Assembly (NCBI GenBank): GCA_963693315.1
Contig: OY856186.1
Coordinates: 232,832,392-232,896,391 of the forward strand
Source of the DNA: Diogma glabrata
Taxonomy: Eukaryota; Arthropoda; Insecta; Diptera; Cylindrotomidae
Length of the DNA: 64,000 bases
Reading direction: 5' to 3'
This document shows, piece after piece, positions 1-15,584 of this stretch. Position numbers and translations under genes: made by a program. The notes beneath the pieces were generated by a model that saw only the letters and a program-made list of their open reading frames with translations, was not told the DNA's origin and did not search any database. Positions within the stretch are counted from its first letter, which is position 1; each line of letters opens with the position of its first letter.

Positions 1-906
1 TATCTTGATGTAGTTATAGCTGATACATCCTTTAGAGGCCTGCTCGATAGTGGAGCTACTATTAGCGCATTGGGTGAGGGCTCTGAAAAATTTCTGTCAG
101 ACCCAAACATTAAATTTTATAATATGCCAGCCCATCTTCACACAGCTAGTGGACAAAAACAAAAAAGTTTAGGTCGCATTAGGGTTCCAGTAGAGTTTAA
201 TGGCAAAAGACGGATGGTGCGGTTGTACACAGTTCCAGGATTAACACAAAAGTTATATCTTGGTATGGATTTTTGGAAACTTTTTGGAATAACCCCAATG
301 GTTATCCATGAACTAAATGCAGGTCAATCACAGTCAATTGTTTTAGAATCTAAGGTTATGTCCCTTAATTCTGAAGAAAATCGTGATAAATTTCACACTC
401 TCGATCCAGAACAAGAAAAAGAATTATCATCGGTGAAAGCTTCTTTTCCATGCTCTACTATTCAAGGATTAGGACGAACTCACTTATTAACCCATACCAT
501 AAATGTTGGCTCCGCTATGCCTGTAAAACAAAGGTATTATCCGGTATCCCCCGCGGTGCAAAAAAATCTGTATCGTGAACTGGATAGAATGATAGCCTTA
601 GATGTCATCGAAGAGAGCCAAAGTACATGGAGCTCTCCGGTAACTTTGGTGAAAAAGGCCAACGGTCAAGTTCGGTTATGTCTCGATGCAAGAAGAATTA
701 ATGACGTCACAGTGAAAGACGCTTCTCCATTGCCAATTATAGAGGGTCTAATTAGTCGACTTGGAAAAACCAAATTCATCACGAGTCTTGACTTAAAGGA
801 CGCCTTCTGGCAGATTCCATTAGAGGAGAAATCAAGAGATAAAACAGCATTTACGGTACCCGGTCGTCCGCTTTACCAGTTTAAGGTAATGCCTTTTGGG
901 CTGTAA
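1..906 (+). pseudogene. Ty3/Gypsy element 1: protease and first part of reverse transcriptase
   Basis: The reading frame is already open at base 1, so the element is cut by the window edge. The retropepsin active-site motif LLDSGATIS is encoded at 40-66, with DSGAT at 46-60. Further on come the RT fingers (QRYYPVSPAVQ, VIEESQSTWSSPV, RLCLDARRIN) and the first catalytic region (SLDLKDAFWQIPL), ending at MPFGL. The frame breaks just after that motif at about 905, where a stop appears. The motifs closely parallel those of the intact element at 44766-48086, so both belong to one lineage. The protein would process Gag-Pol and copy element RNA; this copy is dead. Confidence 0.9.
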
Positions 907-1421
907 TGCGGCCCAATCCATGTGTAACTTAATGCGAAAGTTTATACCTGCCCATCTGCATGACAGGGTATTCGTTTATCTGGACGATCTCTTGGTTGTC
1001 TCAAACATTTGAAGAACACATGATGTTACTGTCAGAAGTTGCTCGGCTATTACGCGAAGCGAATTTAACCATAAATGTCGACAAAAGTAAGCTTGTGATG
1101 AAGGAGGCAAAATATCTGGGTTATATTGTGGGTGATGGTTGCCTTAAAGTAGATCCTGAGAAAGTAGAAGCGATGCGGTCATATCCAGTTCCGAAAACAG
1201 CTAAAGATATAAGGAGATTCCTCGGCGTGACAGGATGGTACCGGCGCTTTATTAAAGATTATTCGAAGCTAGCCGCTCCACTTACCGATCTCTTGAAAAA
1301 GAAATCAAAGATTGAGTGGAATACGGCTGCTCAAATCGCCTATGAAGACCTTAAAGCGGCTTTAACTACAGCTCCCGTGTTACTTCACCCCGATTTCTCG
1401 TCCATTCATAATACAATGTGA
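907..1421 (+). pseudogene. Ty3/Gypsy element 1: reverse transcriptase palm and thumb
   Basis: The catalytic box YLDD is encoded at 977-988, in a different frame from the sequence that follows. A second frame break lies near 1005, after which EEHMMLLSEVARLLREANLTI and the connection motif RRFLGVTGWYRRFI can be read. A third break near 1415 separates this part from the RNase H segment. These breaks, together with the one at 905, show the copy is a pseudogene. It continues directly from the protease/RT segment and leads into RNase H, the normal Ty3/Gypsy pol order. Confidence 0.88.
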
Positions 1422-2020
1422 TGCTAGTATGACTGGTATCGGCGGAGTTTTATGTCAACTTTCTGAGGACGGCGAGGAACGACCTATTGCATATTTCTCC
1501 AGGAAATTAAACTCAGGCCAACGCAATTATACTGTCACAGAACTCGAGTGCTTAGCAGCGGTTGACAGTATTAAAAGGTTTCGTCCACATGTAGAAGGTC
1601 TTCCATTTACCGTTGTGACGGACCATGCTAGTTTACAATGGTTGATGGGTCAAAAAGATCTCTCAGGTAGACTTGACTTTAAAATTCAGCACCGTAAGGG
1701 TACGGAGAACATTGTTCCAGATGCATTATCGCGATACTTAACCGAGGAATTCTCCGTTGCTGAGATAAAAGATGTTGAAATAAGTCCACTACATCTTGAT
1801 ATGGCGTCGCCTGCATTTTTAGATGCCGACTACCAGCAACTTGTTTTTGAGCTACAGTCTCACCTGAAAGACAAAACGAATATGAAGGAGGAAGATGGTA
1901 AAATATACATAAATTCAGCAATAGGTCATTTCTATGTAGACACAGACCTATCGGATTGGAAAATGGAAACTATACGTACCAAAGCCAATAGTAAGCACCC
2001 TGATCGAAAAGGCTCATAAT
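1422..2020 (+). pseudogene. Ty3/Gypsy element 1: RNase H domain
   Basis: The RNase H landmarks are present: CDASMTGIGG at the start, TVTELECLAAV around the catalytic Glu, VVTDHASLQWL around the next Asp, and IVPDALSRYL around the last. Compared with the intact relative at 44766-48086, the segment between SGRL and the IQHRKGT motif is shortened without loss of frame, so there is an internal deletion of roughly a dozen residues. The frame closes at 2019, before the integrase zinc finger. Confidence 0.87.
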
Positions 2021-3030
2021 CCGCCTACATCATCCCACTTTGGGGTTGCAAAAACATTAGAGGTGATACATAGGCAGTTTTATTGGCCAAACATGGCAAA
2101 AGATGTCAAATCATTTGTAAATGGGTGTGAAACATGCAAGAAAATCAAACCGACAAATTACTCTACCCGTCCTCCCATGGGAAATTTCTCCCAAATTTCT
2201 CGGCCGTGAACAAAATTTATGCGGATTTTCTTGGGCCATATCCCAGATCAAAAGGTGGCAATACACACATTCTAATTGTTTTAGATTGTTATTCTAGGTT
2301 CGTTTTATTAAAAGCTATAAGAAATGCAACGGCTTCCATTCTCTGCAATTATCTCGAAAATGATGTATTCAGCGCTCCCGAGACTTTAGTATCTGATAAT
2401 GGAAAGCAATTTGAGTCACATCTGCTGTTCGATTTGTTGAAGAAATATGGAGTTAACCATTTGTTTACGCCCAAATATTCTCCACAATCCAACGCTTCCG
2501 AGCGAGTAAACCAATCTTTATTGGCAGCAATACGTGCATACATCAGGGATTTTCACAAAGATTGGGATATTCGTTTGAGTGAGGTAGCTAATGCACTCCG
2601 AAATGTGACACACAGCTCTACTGGTTTCTCCCCACACTTTTTAGTTTTCGGTCAACACTATGTCCCTCATGGCAAGAACTATGAGATTTTGAGGAAACTG
2701 GAAGGTGTAGATAACCATTTGTCAGTAGCGACAAAACCTGATAGGCTTACAATCGCTCAAAACAAAGTTTTAAGTCATCTTCGGGAAGCTTATCAACTCA
2801 GTGCAAAAAGATACAACATGCGCGCTCGTGAAAGGAGTTTCACTCCTGGCCAAATAGTCTTTTATAGAAATTTTACACTAAGCGACGCAGTGAAGAACTA
2901 CTCCGCAAAGTTGGCTCCAAAATTTGAAAAAGGCAAAATTTTATCTCCGATAGGGAATGTGGCGTACGAGGCAGAAAATGTGAACGGCAAGAAAATGGGA
3001 ATATACCACGCTAAGGATCTACGAACATAA
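2021..3030 (+). pseudogene. Ty3/Gypsy element 1: integrase
   Basis: A remnant of the H2C2 zinc-binding region can be read around 2010-2140 (HNPPTSSH, then CETC), in a different frame from the main integrase ORF at 2134-3030. The catalytic core shows the DDE triad in YADFLGPYPRS, VSDNGKQFES and SPQSNASERVNQS. A C-terminal region matching the relative at 44766 (YSAKLAPKF, then GNVAYE) ends at a stop at 3028-3030. The ORF is intact from the core to the stop, but the element is broken upstream. Confidence 0.9.
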
Positions 3031-3171
3031 AGTATTTTCTTCAAACGAATAGTTGGGGCACAATGATTGTCATTATTTCCCATAGCCCGGCTCTTCGTAA
3101 GAGACTCATCTCAAGGTGTGGGACTGCCCCTCGTTGTGACAGCGTTGCTGATCAAAGTTTTTATATTATTA

Positions 3172-3199
3172 GTAAAAGAAATGAGAGAAGAAATGAGAT
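3172..3199 (+). other. Polypurine tract and start of the presumed 3' LTR of element 1
   Basis: A run of almost only A and G lies about 140 bp after the integrase stop, directly before TGTTGTTC at 3200. A polypurine tract followed by TG is how a 3' LTR begins in Ty3/Gypsy elements. The end of the LTR could not be placed because no second copy is in the window. Confidence 0.5.
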
Positions 3200-5962
<2,763 letters not shown>

Positions 5963-5994
5963 TTGTTAGATTTCTTGGGCGTTATTTAATATTT

Positions 5995-7664
5995 GATTAA
6001 ATGATTTTCATTTGGTATATAGCCCTTTTATATTTATTTTTTAAAAATAATTTGACGTTTCGTTGGAGTTTCCCAACATTTTCAAAAATTATTAAATTTA
6101 CAAAAAACACAAAAAGATAGAAATTATATAAACAAAGAAAAATTTTTTATAATGACAGTAAAAACAACGACAAAAAATTGTTATTTTTTAAAAAAGAAAA
6201 GATTGAGTTACTTTAAAAAAAAAAAATTTATAACAAGTTATCGTAAACGTTTTGAAGATAATGTGAATCATTTTGTATATTAATAGATTTGTTTGTTTTT
6301 TGACTTTTTCTAATCATTATCATCTCCATGATTCTTCGTTTTTGATAGTTGGATTCTTTAGCAATAATTTTAACATTGTCTTTCAGGCAAATTTTATGTT
6401 TTGTATTCTTGAGATGCTCGGACAAGGCACTTTTCGAAACTGAAGGATCATTGTTGTTAGATCCATTAATATGTTCGTTGATCCTTTTTCTTAAATATTG
6501 GTTTGTATTACCAACATATTCTGACAAGCAAGAACAAACAACTTTATATACTAAATTAGAATTTTGGTCAAATGGGACTTTATCCTTAAGGTTAGAAAAA
6601 AGGAAATCTAAAGAAAGATTAGATCTGCCAACAGTTTTAATATTGTAATTTTTTAAAAGTGCTCGTATTTTTTCAAAGAGATGTTTTACATATGGTAAAG
6701 AAATATATTTCTCATCTGGATCTTTTAAATTTCTGTTTTCTTGACCATTAATGTGTTTAAAAATAATACTATTAATTGTTTTATGAATTAAAATTTTTGG
6801 ATATCCATTTTTTATTAAAGTGTTCTCTAAAAGTTCGAAATTTTCATTATGAAAACGATGATCTGACAATTTAATTATTTTTTCACATAAAATTTTGATT
6901 GAGTTAATTTTATAGTTGTGTGGTAACCACGATTTATAATTCAAATAACGGCCTGACCAAGTGTCTTTGTGGTACCAATTTGTTGACAAAGTTCCATCGA
7001 TGTTTTTTATAACTTTTGTGTCTAAAAATGCCAAACAACTATTATTTTCCAGTTCAATTGTAAATTTAATGTGTTCATCAAAACCATTAAAGGCATTTAA
7101 GAAATTATTAATTTCATGTGATGGAATTGCGGTAAATATGTCATCTACATAACGATAGTAAAAAAGTGAAGAAAAATTTAAGGATGATAATACGGCAGTT
7201 TCAACAAATTCCATCACTAAATTAGCTAATATGGGACTAATAGGTGAACCCATTGGAGAGCCAAACTTTTGTCTATATATTTTCCCATTAAAAGTGAAAA
7301 TACAATTATTTAAAACTAATTCCAAACCTTCAATGAACTGCGTTTTTAACAATTTAGTTTTCGATCTTCTTTTGATAGCCCTCCAGTCATTATTAATTAG
7401 CTTCAAAACAAGATCACTATCTATATTAGTAAAGAGTGATATTACATCTAATGAGAGTAACATATAGCCTGGTGGTAAAACAAAATTTTTAATTTTACTA
7501 ATAAAATCTTCTAAGTTTTTTAAAAAAGATGATGTGTTTCCAACACTTGGTTTTAGGATGTCAGAAAGGTAAGCGGATAAATTATATGTTGGTGAGCCAA
7601 TGGAACTGACAATTGGACGAAGTGGTATGTTTTGTTTGTGTATCTTTGGAAGTCCATACATTTT
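5995..7664 (-). mobile_element. Penelope-like element, 5'-truncated, minus strand
   Basis: The element comprises the RT/GIY-YIG ORF and about 230 bp of 3' sequence ending next to (TA)n array B. It is cut at its 5' side at about 7664, where it abuts the RNase H region of a Ty3/Gypsy pol in the same orientation. Its last 440 bp are repeated in inverted orientation at 10637-11070. Confidence 0.88.
6228..7661 (-). CDS. Penelope-like reverse transcriptase with GIY-YIG-type endonuclease (5'-truncated)
   Basis: An uninterrupted 477-codon frame. It starts at the Penelope RT motif MYGLPKIHK and continues with [24 protein letters not shown], the [17 protein letters not shown] motif and the catalytic YRYVDDI. 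The C-terminal part carries the endonuclease-like sequence [20 protein letters not shown] with a downstream RINEH. In the family, RT and endonuclease together allow target-primed reverse transcription. The first canonical GIY residues are altered (VYKVV), and the N-terminal part of RT is missing, so the ATG at 7661 is internal and not the native start. Otherwise the frame is intact, suggesting a fairly recent copy. Confidence 0.9.
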   Translation of the reverse strand: MYGLPKIHKQNIPLRPIVSSIGSPTYNLSAYLSDILKPSVGNTSSFLKNLEDFISKIKNFVLPPGYMLLSLDVISLFTNIDSDLVLKLINNDWRAIKRRSKTKLLKTQFIEGLELVLNNCIFTFNGKIYRQKFGSPMGSPISPILANLVMEFVETAVLSSLNFSSLFYYRYVDDIFTAIPSHEINNFLNAFNGFDEHIKFTIELENNSCLAFLDTKVIKNIDGTLSTNWYHKDTWSGRYLNYKSWLPHNYKINSIKILCEKIIKLSDHRFHNENFELLENTLIKNGYPKILIHKTINSIIFKHINGQENRNLKDPDEKYISLPYVKHLFEKIRALLKNYNIKTVGRSNLSLDFLFSNLKDKVPFDQNSNLVYKVVCSCLSEYVGNTNQYLRKRINEHINGSNNNDPSVSKSALSEHLKNTKHKICLKDNVKIIAKESNYQKRRIMEMIMIRKSQKTNKSINIQNDSHYLQNVYDNLL

Positions 7665-9267
7665 TAATCAATTCTCTATCATATGCGCTGTACTTCATCT
7701 GAGTATCATTAAGACGAACAGAGAAGAAACTGAGCGGTTGCCATGTTCCTTCGACAAACTGCTGTACAACAGCCCCAATTGCTGTATCTGAAGCATCGAC
7801 CATAATTGCCAGTCGAGCTGAAGATGAAGGATGAGCTAATAATATTGCATTGCACAATTTATCTTTACAATTAATAAAGGCTTGTATGGACTCAGGTGTC
7901 CATGCAACGGGTATCTTACTATTCTTCTTATATCCTTTTAAGAAATTATTTAGTAAGATTTGATCTGCCGCTGCGGCAGGTAGAAAACGTCGATAAAAGT
8001 TAATCATACCTAAAAATCTTTTAAGTTGTTTAACTGTATTGGGACGTTCGAAGTCTTGAATGACTTGAACACGTTCAGGATCAGGCAATATACCATGTTC
8101 AGAAACTAAATGGCCTAAGAACTTAATTTCAGATTTTGCAAATATGCATTTATCTGAATTAATGATTAGACTATTTTCAGAAAATCTCTGAAAAATCATT
8201 TGTAAATGTTTCAAATGCTCCTCTAGAGATTTTGATGCAATTAAAACATCATCTAGATAAACGAAGCAGAAATTGAATCCGGATAAAACGGAATGCATCA
8301 ATCTTTGAAATGATTGAGCAGCATTCCTAAGACCAAAGGTCATTTTGCAAAACTCAAAAAGACCAAAAGGAGTAGATATTGCAGTCTTAGGAATGTCCTC
8401 CGGATGAATTGGAATTTGATGGTATGCCTGAACTAGGTCAATTGATGAAAAAACTGTGCATCCCTCCAACTGATGCGAAAAATCTTGGAGGTGAGGAATT
8501 GGATATCGATCGGGAACAGTAATTCTGTTAAATGCTCGATAATCACCACAAGGACGCCATTCACCGTTTTTTTTCTTGGCCAGATGTAATGGACTGGACC
8601 AAGCGCTCTTACTGGGTCTACATATTCCCAGTTGTACCATCTTTTCAAATTCAGCTTTGGCTATAAGTAATTTGTCAGGAGCCAAACGCCTAGTCTTACA
8701 AGATATTGGTACACCTATTGTTTCCAACCTATGGGTTACGTTATGTTTCGTAATATCAGGCACAAGGTTCCGATTGGTAACCTCTGGAAACTTATCAAGA
8801 AGTTTTAAAATATCAGTTGATAAAGTTGTTTTATCAATTAAGAAAAGTGATGGTTCATCACTATCGGAAAGGCTAGCTGTTGAGAACAGAGAGGTTGATG
8901 GATCTATTAGCCTCTGTCTCTGTATATCAACAAGCAGACCTGTGTTTTTTAAAAAATCTGATCCAATAATAGGGATCGAAACGTCGGCAACTATAAATTC
9001 CCATGTAAAATTTCTACGAAGACCTATGTTTAAATTAAGAATTTTTGTGCCATAGGCGGAAATGGGAGTGCCGTTTGCCGCAAATAATTTGAAAACTGAT
9101 GATTCTGGCTTAATTTTAATAATATCTAAAGGAATAACTGATACATCAGCGCCTGTATCAATTAAAAATTTTCTTTTTGAATAATGCTCAAAAACTTGCA
9201 AACGATTACTAGACCGATCATCAATGCTCCTGACTGCGCACTGATGATCATTTACGCGTTTTTTAAA
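7665..9267 (-). pseudogene. Ty3/Gypsy element 2 (CsRn1-like): pol, 3'-truncated
   Basis: The frame encodes the retropepsin motif [13 protein letters not shown], then RT motifs [50 protein letters not shown] and the catalytic [11 protein letters not shown]. The connection ([15 protein letters not shown]) and the start of RNase H ([24 protein letters not shown]) follow. It then runs into Penelope-like sequence near 7665, so the rest of RNase H and the integrase are gone. Pol is in the -1 frame relative to gag and is open from the slippery site at 9258-9267. The apparent start at 9201 is not a real start. Confidence 0.9.
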
Positions 9268-10313
9268 TCTGACATATTGGCTATAAATTGTTTGAAAAAC
9301 TTACAACCAGAAGTGCATTTTAATGCTTTATCACCGAAACGACTATGATAAAAACATTGATCGCTAGAAGATTCACTTCTATTTCTAGATTTGGATCTAG
9401 ATGCACTTCGACTTAAACGCGATTTAGAACGCGACCTATTTTCACCAGGTAATGAAATAGCATTTATTTTTTGCATTATTTGCGTTTCAAAGTTCGCGAA
9501 TCTATTGTCCAACAATTGATTAATGTGTAAAAGACTTTGATGAATTTGACCATTTGATGCAGAAGATGTTGATTGAGCATCGACTAAAGAAACATGAGAA
9601 CGTGACATGGTTTCTAGTAAGTTGTCAGCTCGTTCAGCTAACAACTGTAAACTCACATCATTCTCAAAGGATGTCAACACCAATTGAATGGATTGAGGAA
9701 GTCTTGACATCCATATTTGTTTCAAGAATTTCTCGTTGATGTTGCCACCAGCGTTTAATCGCATTTCAGTAAGAAGCTGCGATGGTTTTTTGTCTCCAAG
9801 AGTGAGTCGATGAAGAACATTGTTCAATTTGGTTTTCTCACTCTCACCCAATATCCGAATGACTTCAGATTTAAATGAAGTATAAGGTTGAGGACCTAAA
9901 TCGCAAAGAAGCAAATCAGATAATTGATTCTGCAAACGATAGTCGATGGATCCTGCTGCGTGTGAAAATTTGTTTTTTTCGGATTTAATATTAGAGTTCG
10001 CAAACTGTAACTCTAAAAGTCTGAACCATATTTCAGGGTTTTGGTTATATAACACCTGTTGTGGTTTGAATTTCAATGAATTTACATTATTTAGTTCGGT
10101 GTCCTTGGATGTTAAACACCCAGAAGCAGCATTCGTTACAACGTCCGAATTAACAGATGTAAATGATGGCTGTCTTCTTGACTCGACATATTTATAAATG
10201 CTATCTTGGATTAATTTATCCAACGCACTCTGCGTCATAGTAAATACGGGTTCCTGCTCCTCATAAACGATACCAAGATTTTCACTTGGAGTGGGAGAAT
10301 TGTTTCGGCTCAT
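9252..10313 (-). CDS. Ty3/Gypsy element 2 (CsRn1-like): gag
   Basis: An intact 353-aa ORF with a true ATG at 10313. The middle ([14 protein letters not shown] and the following helical segment) is typical of invertebrate Gypsy capsid. After an Arg/Ser-rich stretch, the C-terminus has [18 protein letters not shown], a CHCC arrangement in place of the usual CCHC knuckle. A CHCC Gag motif is a feature of the CsRn1 clade of Ty3/Gypsy, hence the call. Gag would form the particle and bind element RNA. The stop is only three codons past a slippery run, consistent with pol expression by frameshift. Confidence 0.88.
   Translation of the reverse strand: MSRNNSPTPSENLGIVYEEQEPVFTMTQSALDKLIQDSIYKYVESRRQPSFTSVNSDVVTNAASGCLTSKDTELNNVNSLKFKPQQVLYNQNPEIWFRLLELQFANSNIKSEKNKFSHAAGSIDYRLQNQLSDLLLCDLGPQPYTSFKSEVIRILGESEKTKLNNVLHRLTLGDKKPSQLLTEMRLNAGGNINEKFLKQIWMSRLPQSIQLVLTSFENDVSLQLLAERADNLLETMSRSHVSLVDAQSTSSASNGQIHQSLLHINQLLDNRFANFETQIMQKINAISLPGENRSRSKSRLSRSASRSKSRNRSESSSDQCFYHSRFGDKALKCTSGCKFFKQFIANMSDLKNA
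9258..9267 (-). promoter_or_regulatory. Probable -1 ribosomal frameshift slippery site at the gag/pol overlap
   Basis: The minus strand reads TTTAAAAAAC. In the gag frame it contains two overlapping heptamers of the XXXYYYZ type, T-TTA-AAA and A-AAA-AAC. The pol frame is exactly -1 to gag and stays open from here through the protease. The gag stop follows at 9254-9252. Downstream structure was not evaluated. Confidence 0.7.
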
Positions 10314-10636
10314 TATAATTTTGAAATATAATAATTTTTAAGAATAAAATAAATACCGACCGTTAAAAAATAATACGACCAACCGCAAACAAAAATTTGT
10401 TACCGTTGTAACTTGAAAACAGTTTAAAAACAAATATACATAAAATTTTACCGGAATTTTCGATTAAATAAAAACAAACAAAAGATAATATAAACAAAAG
10501 AATATTTTTAAAAATTTTATTTTTGTTTTGGCAATAATTTTAATTCATTGAAAAAGTACTTACGGTTTTTTAATTGAATTCTTTCTTCAATGATGTGCTT
10601 AATTTTCAATTGATGAGAATTCAGGATCACGTCTTT
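10314..10636 (-). other. 5' leader remnant of Ty3/Gypsy element 2
   Basis: AT-rich sequence upstream of gag on the minus strand, without an ORF. No LTR end or primer binding site was recognised before it stops at the inverted Penelope-like fragment at 10637. Confidence 0.45.
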
Positions 10637-11584
<948 letters not shown>

Positions 11585-13027
11585 TAGCGGGACCCGGCGT
11601 GCTTTGCTACGCCTATAAATAAAGTTTGTGTGTATACATTTTGTTGACGGTGTAGCAATAATTTCAAAGAGTTGTAATGGGAAATGATCTATTTTTTTTA
11701 AAATATGAATGTAAAAGGATCAGCACTTTAGTTGATCAGTAAAATATAAAAAAAATAGTATAATATATACAACAAAGGATATATAAAAAAATACGCGATC
11801 AAATAAGTTTTCAGGTGTGTCTCTATATAGAACATTAGAACATACGGAACAAAAATGGATTCACAAATTTTCACAGTGCTCATGCGGTTTAATATACGCT
11901 TTCTTTACCTGTGGTAGGTTACTAAAAACGTTGCAAACAATTTTGATCGTTATAACATTTTATGGTCAGCAAGGGCAGTAAGAATAGTGACAATATATTC
12001 GATGAAGGTATAGAAGAAGTGATGCCAAAAATATCAAAATTATTTGGATGTTTTTGTATTAGAATTCATAGGGTGAGAAATATTTCTATTTAGTCAACAT
12101 CCTAAGTCATTTTAAAGTCATTATTGATTGTCGCAAATCAATGCGAAACTAATATCTTACACACGGTCAATATATTGGTATATATGTTCCATATATAGAC
12201 AACATTAATGGAATATTAATTTTTGGGCGATTTTGTGAGCAATTATTGCTCAAAGTAATTATTGAAAGTATTATTCCCGATAATAAGTAATTATTGTCGG
12301 GATTAACCTCACACTCATCAGAGACATCATAGTTCAAACTTCAAAGCCATCATACAGACTCAGCCACAGTGGATGAAACAACAATAAAACATATTTTAAT
12401 TTTCATGTTCAGATAATTTCTAAATTGAAACTTCATTATCTCATATTTATTTAAATTGAATTCTTCATCTGTGATTATACTATTGTAAATTGTATTTGTT
12501 CCCGACACGAAACACACAAAAACTGTTTTAAAGAAGTTTTTCTGAGCGAAAATAAAAAATGCTTTAAAATTGCAAAATTCATGTGAATTAAAATAATTAC
12601 TTTAAGCTTAATCACTCTCAAAATCTCTCAAAACTTTATTTATTTTACACCAAATAGTGTAAAACTTTTGTTTATTTAACATTATACCTGTCGCATATTG
12701 TCGGTATCTCATAAGAAAGGAAATTCAAGAAAACTCGTTCTGATAACAGCCGTGTTCGATTTGACTGAAGCATTTGAAACAACGAAAAATTTAATACAAT
12801 TGTTGTTGTTTTTTCAATTGTTTTAGTCACACTAAGCGTACCAAACATTCAATTTACATTGTATCATTTTTATTGCAACAATTATTTATTTTAATAAGGA
12901 AAAAATTTCAGAATGTCGTTTTAATTTTATTTCTTTATTCGTGTGTTTGTGGGCACAAATTATATTTTGTGTTTTTCCGTCTAGATTGTGTTTTTTCGTC
13001 TAGAATAAATAAGAAGGTATTCCGACG

Positions 13028-13253
13028 TTAGCTGACCACCACATACAGTTGTCCAGATGTGAGAAGTACGGATTCTCCAAATCTACCACATCCTTGGAGC
13101 AATTTTACTTGTTCTTTGTTGACAGTCATTGCAAAAGCGAGTCGCACTGGAAACTTAACGTTTGAATTCAAATGCCATATCTGTTGGGATCATTGAAATG
13201 CGTGGCAACAGTACATCTCCCTCTTTGAATTTTCCATTCAAAATTGATTGTAG
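13028..13253 (-). pseudogene. Helitron helicase C-terminal relic
   Basis: Minus-strand translation gives GKFKEGDVLLPRISMIPTD and then, after a frame break near 13155, FPVRLAFAMTVNKEQ and SGQLYVVVS, ending at a stop at 13028-13030. These match the last conserved blocks of the PIF1-like helicase in Helitron Rep/Hel proteins, where the family usually has a LAFAMTINKAQGQT-like block and a GQLYVALSR-like block. Only about 75 codons remain. Confidence 0.75.
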
Positions 13254-13334
13254 CTTCAATGACTTTGTTCATCATCCTTTTCACCAAAAATTTTTAAAAA
13301 CATTTGTGCTATTTCAAAATATTTGAAATATTTT

Positions 13335-13450
13335 TTTAATAAAATTTGTTGTGTAGTTGGAATTACAATATGTCTCACAACAACACATAAAATCCTTTAA
13401 GACCGAGGTTCCACACCATCATGTTTTTTAAGATGATGGACGCAAATTGC
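13335..13450 (-). mobile_element. LINE 3'-end fragment, left arm of an inverted pair
   Basis: Resembles the 3' end of the LINE at 19523-21599 (shared TTGTTGTGTAGTTGGAATTAC-like block, complement orientation) and ends in a short T run on the plus strand. An inverted relative lies at 13588-13715, and the two arms share AATTTGCGTCCATCA and its complement. Confidence 0.6.
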
Positions 13451-13587
13451 TAGTGAGTAGTGCTAGAAGCATATACCAAGATCATGTAAACATTGTTTTG
13501 CTGTAGGATTAAACCCGGCACATTTAATAGTTATATGGAAGCTCATTTCTCCAAGTAAACGAAAAAGTTCATTTTTTTAAAAAAATA

Positions 13588-13715
13588 AAAAATTTGCGTC
13601 CATCAACACCTTAGAAAGCATGTTGTTGTGGACTTTATTCTTCAAAAGTTGTCATGAGTTGTTGTTACTCACATTGTAATTCGTACTACCCAACACATTT
13701 TATTTTAAAAGAAAT
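13588..13715 (+). mobile_element. LINE 3'-end fragment, right arm of the inverted pair
   Basis: Plus-strand copy of the same LINE 3' end, with CCCAACACATTTTATTTTAAAA as its tail region. Together with 13335-13450 it makes a head-to-head pair inside the Helitron, with about 140 bp between the arms. Confidence 0.6.
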
Positions 13716-14599
13716 AGCGTGTCATCATCAAAGAATATTCTATAACTAAGACTAAGGGTGCTATCGTTGATTGAAAAAGTTCATCCACCAACATCCCTAA
13801 GATATCACTTTGGCTAGTGATATCTCACTACTATTGCCAGTGGTTTACGATAACTCAAGCTAACTCATATGCAAATAGCAGGCATCTAAGTACGTTGGGT
13901 TGTCACTCCCATAGATCAAAAATTTAAAATTTTACAAATCTTCCTGCGGGAGTATATATTTAATTCGTTATTGAATTCTTTAATTATAACTATAAAAACA
14001 TTGATCAAAGCAAACTACGCTCATAAACCGATATTTTAACAAAAAACCAAATAAAATATTTATCACCAATCACCAATCTAAAAATAATACACGACAATTT
14101 GAAAAAGCAAATCGTAGTGTATTTGCACAAATTTCGACGTTAAAAACAATGTTCTAAATACAAATACAACACCATCTATTGGATAACCCAAATTTATGAG
14201 GCGTATATCACACTGTCAAATATATTGGTCAATAAAAAAAATATGACATGAAATTGGAGAGTGCAAACGTTGTAAAAAAATAGACTTCGCTACCTAGTTT
14301 TTCATCCAGTTTTGATGACAATTTTTTTTACCTCTAATCGTTATATTTTAATTAGCAATACAAATAAGAGTATTTTTCAATTTGATATTGATTTTTGTAA
14401 ATTAACATAGAAGATCAATGAAAAATTTAAAATAATAAATAAATAAATTTAAATTATTGTTTTCTTTAATTTTTACTCTTATATTTATTCCAACTTTATA
14501 AAAACCAATACAACAAATTTTTAACAGGTTCCGAATTCCGATACTTTTTAACACTTCTATAATTAATATATAACCTCCACAATAGTTATTTAAGTATTA

Positions 14600-14702
14600 A
14601 GGGCAGTAAGAGTGTTTTACCGATTGAGGATGAAACATGTTTTGAGATCGAGACGAAGTCGAGATCTCTAATATATCCGAAATCGGTAATGCTCTTAATG
14701 CT
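14600..14702. repeat. Imperfect palindrome, about 100 bp
   Basis: TAAGAG and TTTTACCGATT on the left are mirrored by AATCGGTAAT and GCTCTTA on the right. The centre GAGATCGAGAC-GAA-GTCGAGATCTC is itself nearly palindromic. There is no coding sequence. It may be a small MITE or a hairpin-forming repeat within the Helitron. Confidence 0.6.
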
Positions 14703-15041
14703 CAAAATGCTTATTACATTTTTTGCAGGATTAATAAAAATTCAATTAAAACTATTTAAATAATAAAATTCATTCACAAAATTCAAGTTTGAATGTTTTA
14801 AAGAAAATTTCTTAAAATGTCATTTCAAAATAGTAAGCTTTGCGTTTCATCATAATACTATAGCTTTTTTTGTTGCAAAACTAAATTCCATCGAATATAT
14901 TTTCAAAATTAATTGGTTTTTTTAAATCTTTAACTGCAATATTTTTAAATGAATGTTATTTAAATTTGAAGCTAGTGAATAGACGTACACAATTATTTAA
15001 CTAATAATCGTTTTTATTCACACCCTGAGGTCTCCTTTACT

Positions 15042-15090
15042 GGTAAGTAATTACTTACCGGCTGCATGATCGGTAAGTAATTACTTACCG
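15042..15090. repeat. Two copies of an 18-bp perfect palindrome
   Basis: GGTAAGTAATTACTTACC occurs at 15042-15059 and again at 15072-15089, the second extended by one pair to CGGTAAGTAATTACTTACCG. Confidence 0.85.
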
Positions 15091-15584
15091 ACCAGTGATT
15101 TGTAAACGAAACTTACTATGTTTATTTACGAATCAGCGAACATGCAAAATCGCCTGATCGTGCAAAAAATTATCAATAACCTTTGGTAACGTATTTGAAT
15201 TAGCATAATATGCTTTTCGTTTATTATCAAATAAAACAAAACTTTCTTTACTAAAACATATTTGATAGTCTAATAATGGCCTTACGCGAAGTTCAAGTTT
15301 ACTATCAATTGAACAAATTGATTTACGCTGCCATCTGAAAGTTGGCATATAAACCATTCATATTGAACATTTAATTCGCAATTAAAAAATATCTAGGGAT
15401 TTAATCAAGATAATAACTATCCTATCTCTCAAGCTGGACCATCATACACACATTGTACAAAATTTCATTAAGATTGGTTACATTGTTGCGGAGTTCATCG
15501 CGGACAAACATCGTGACACGTGATTTTTATATATATATAAGATAAGATGCTCAATACTGTCAGTAATTGTCAGTAATAGTACAT

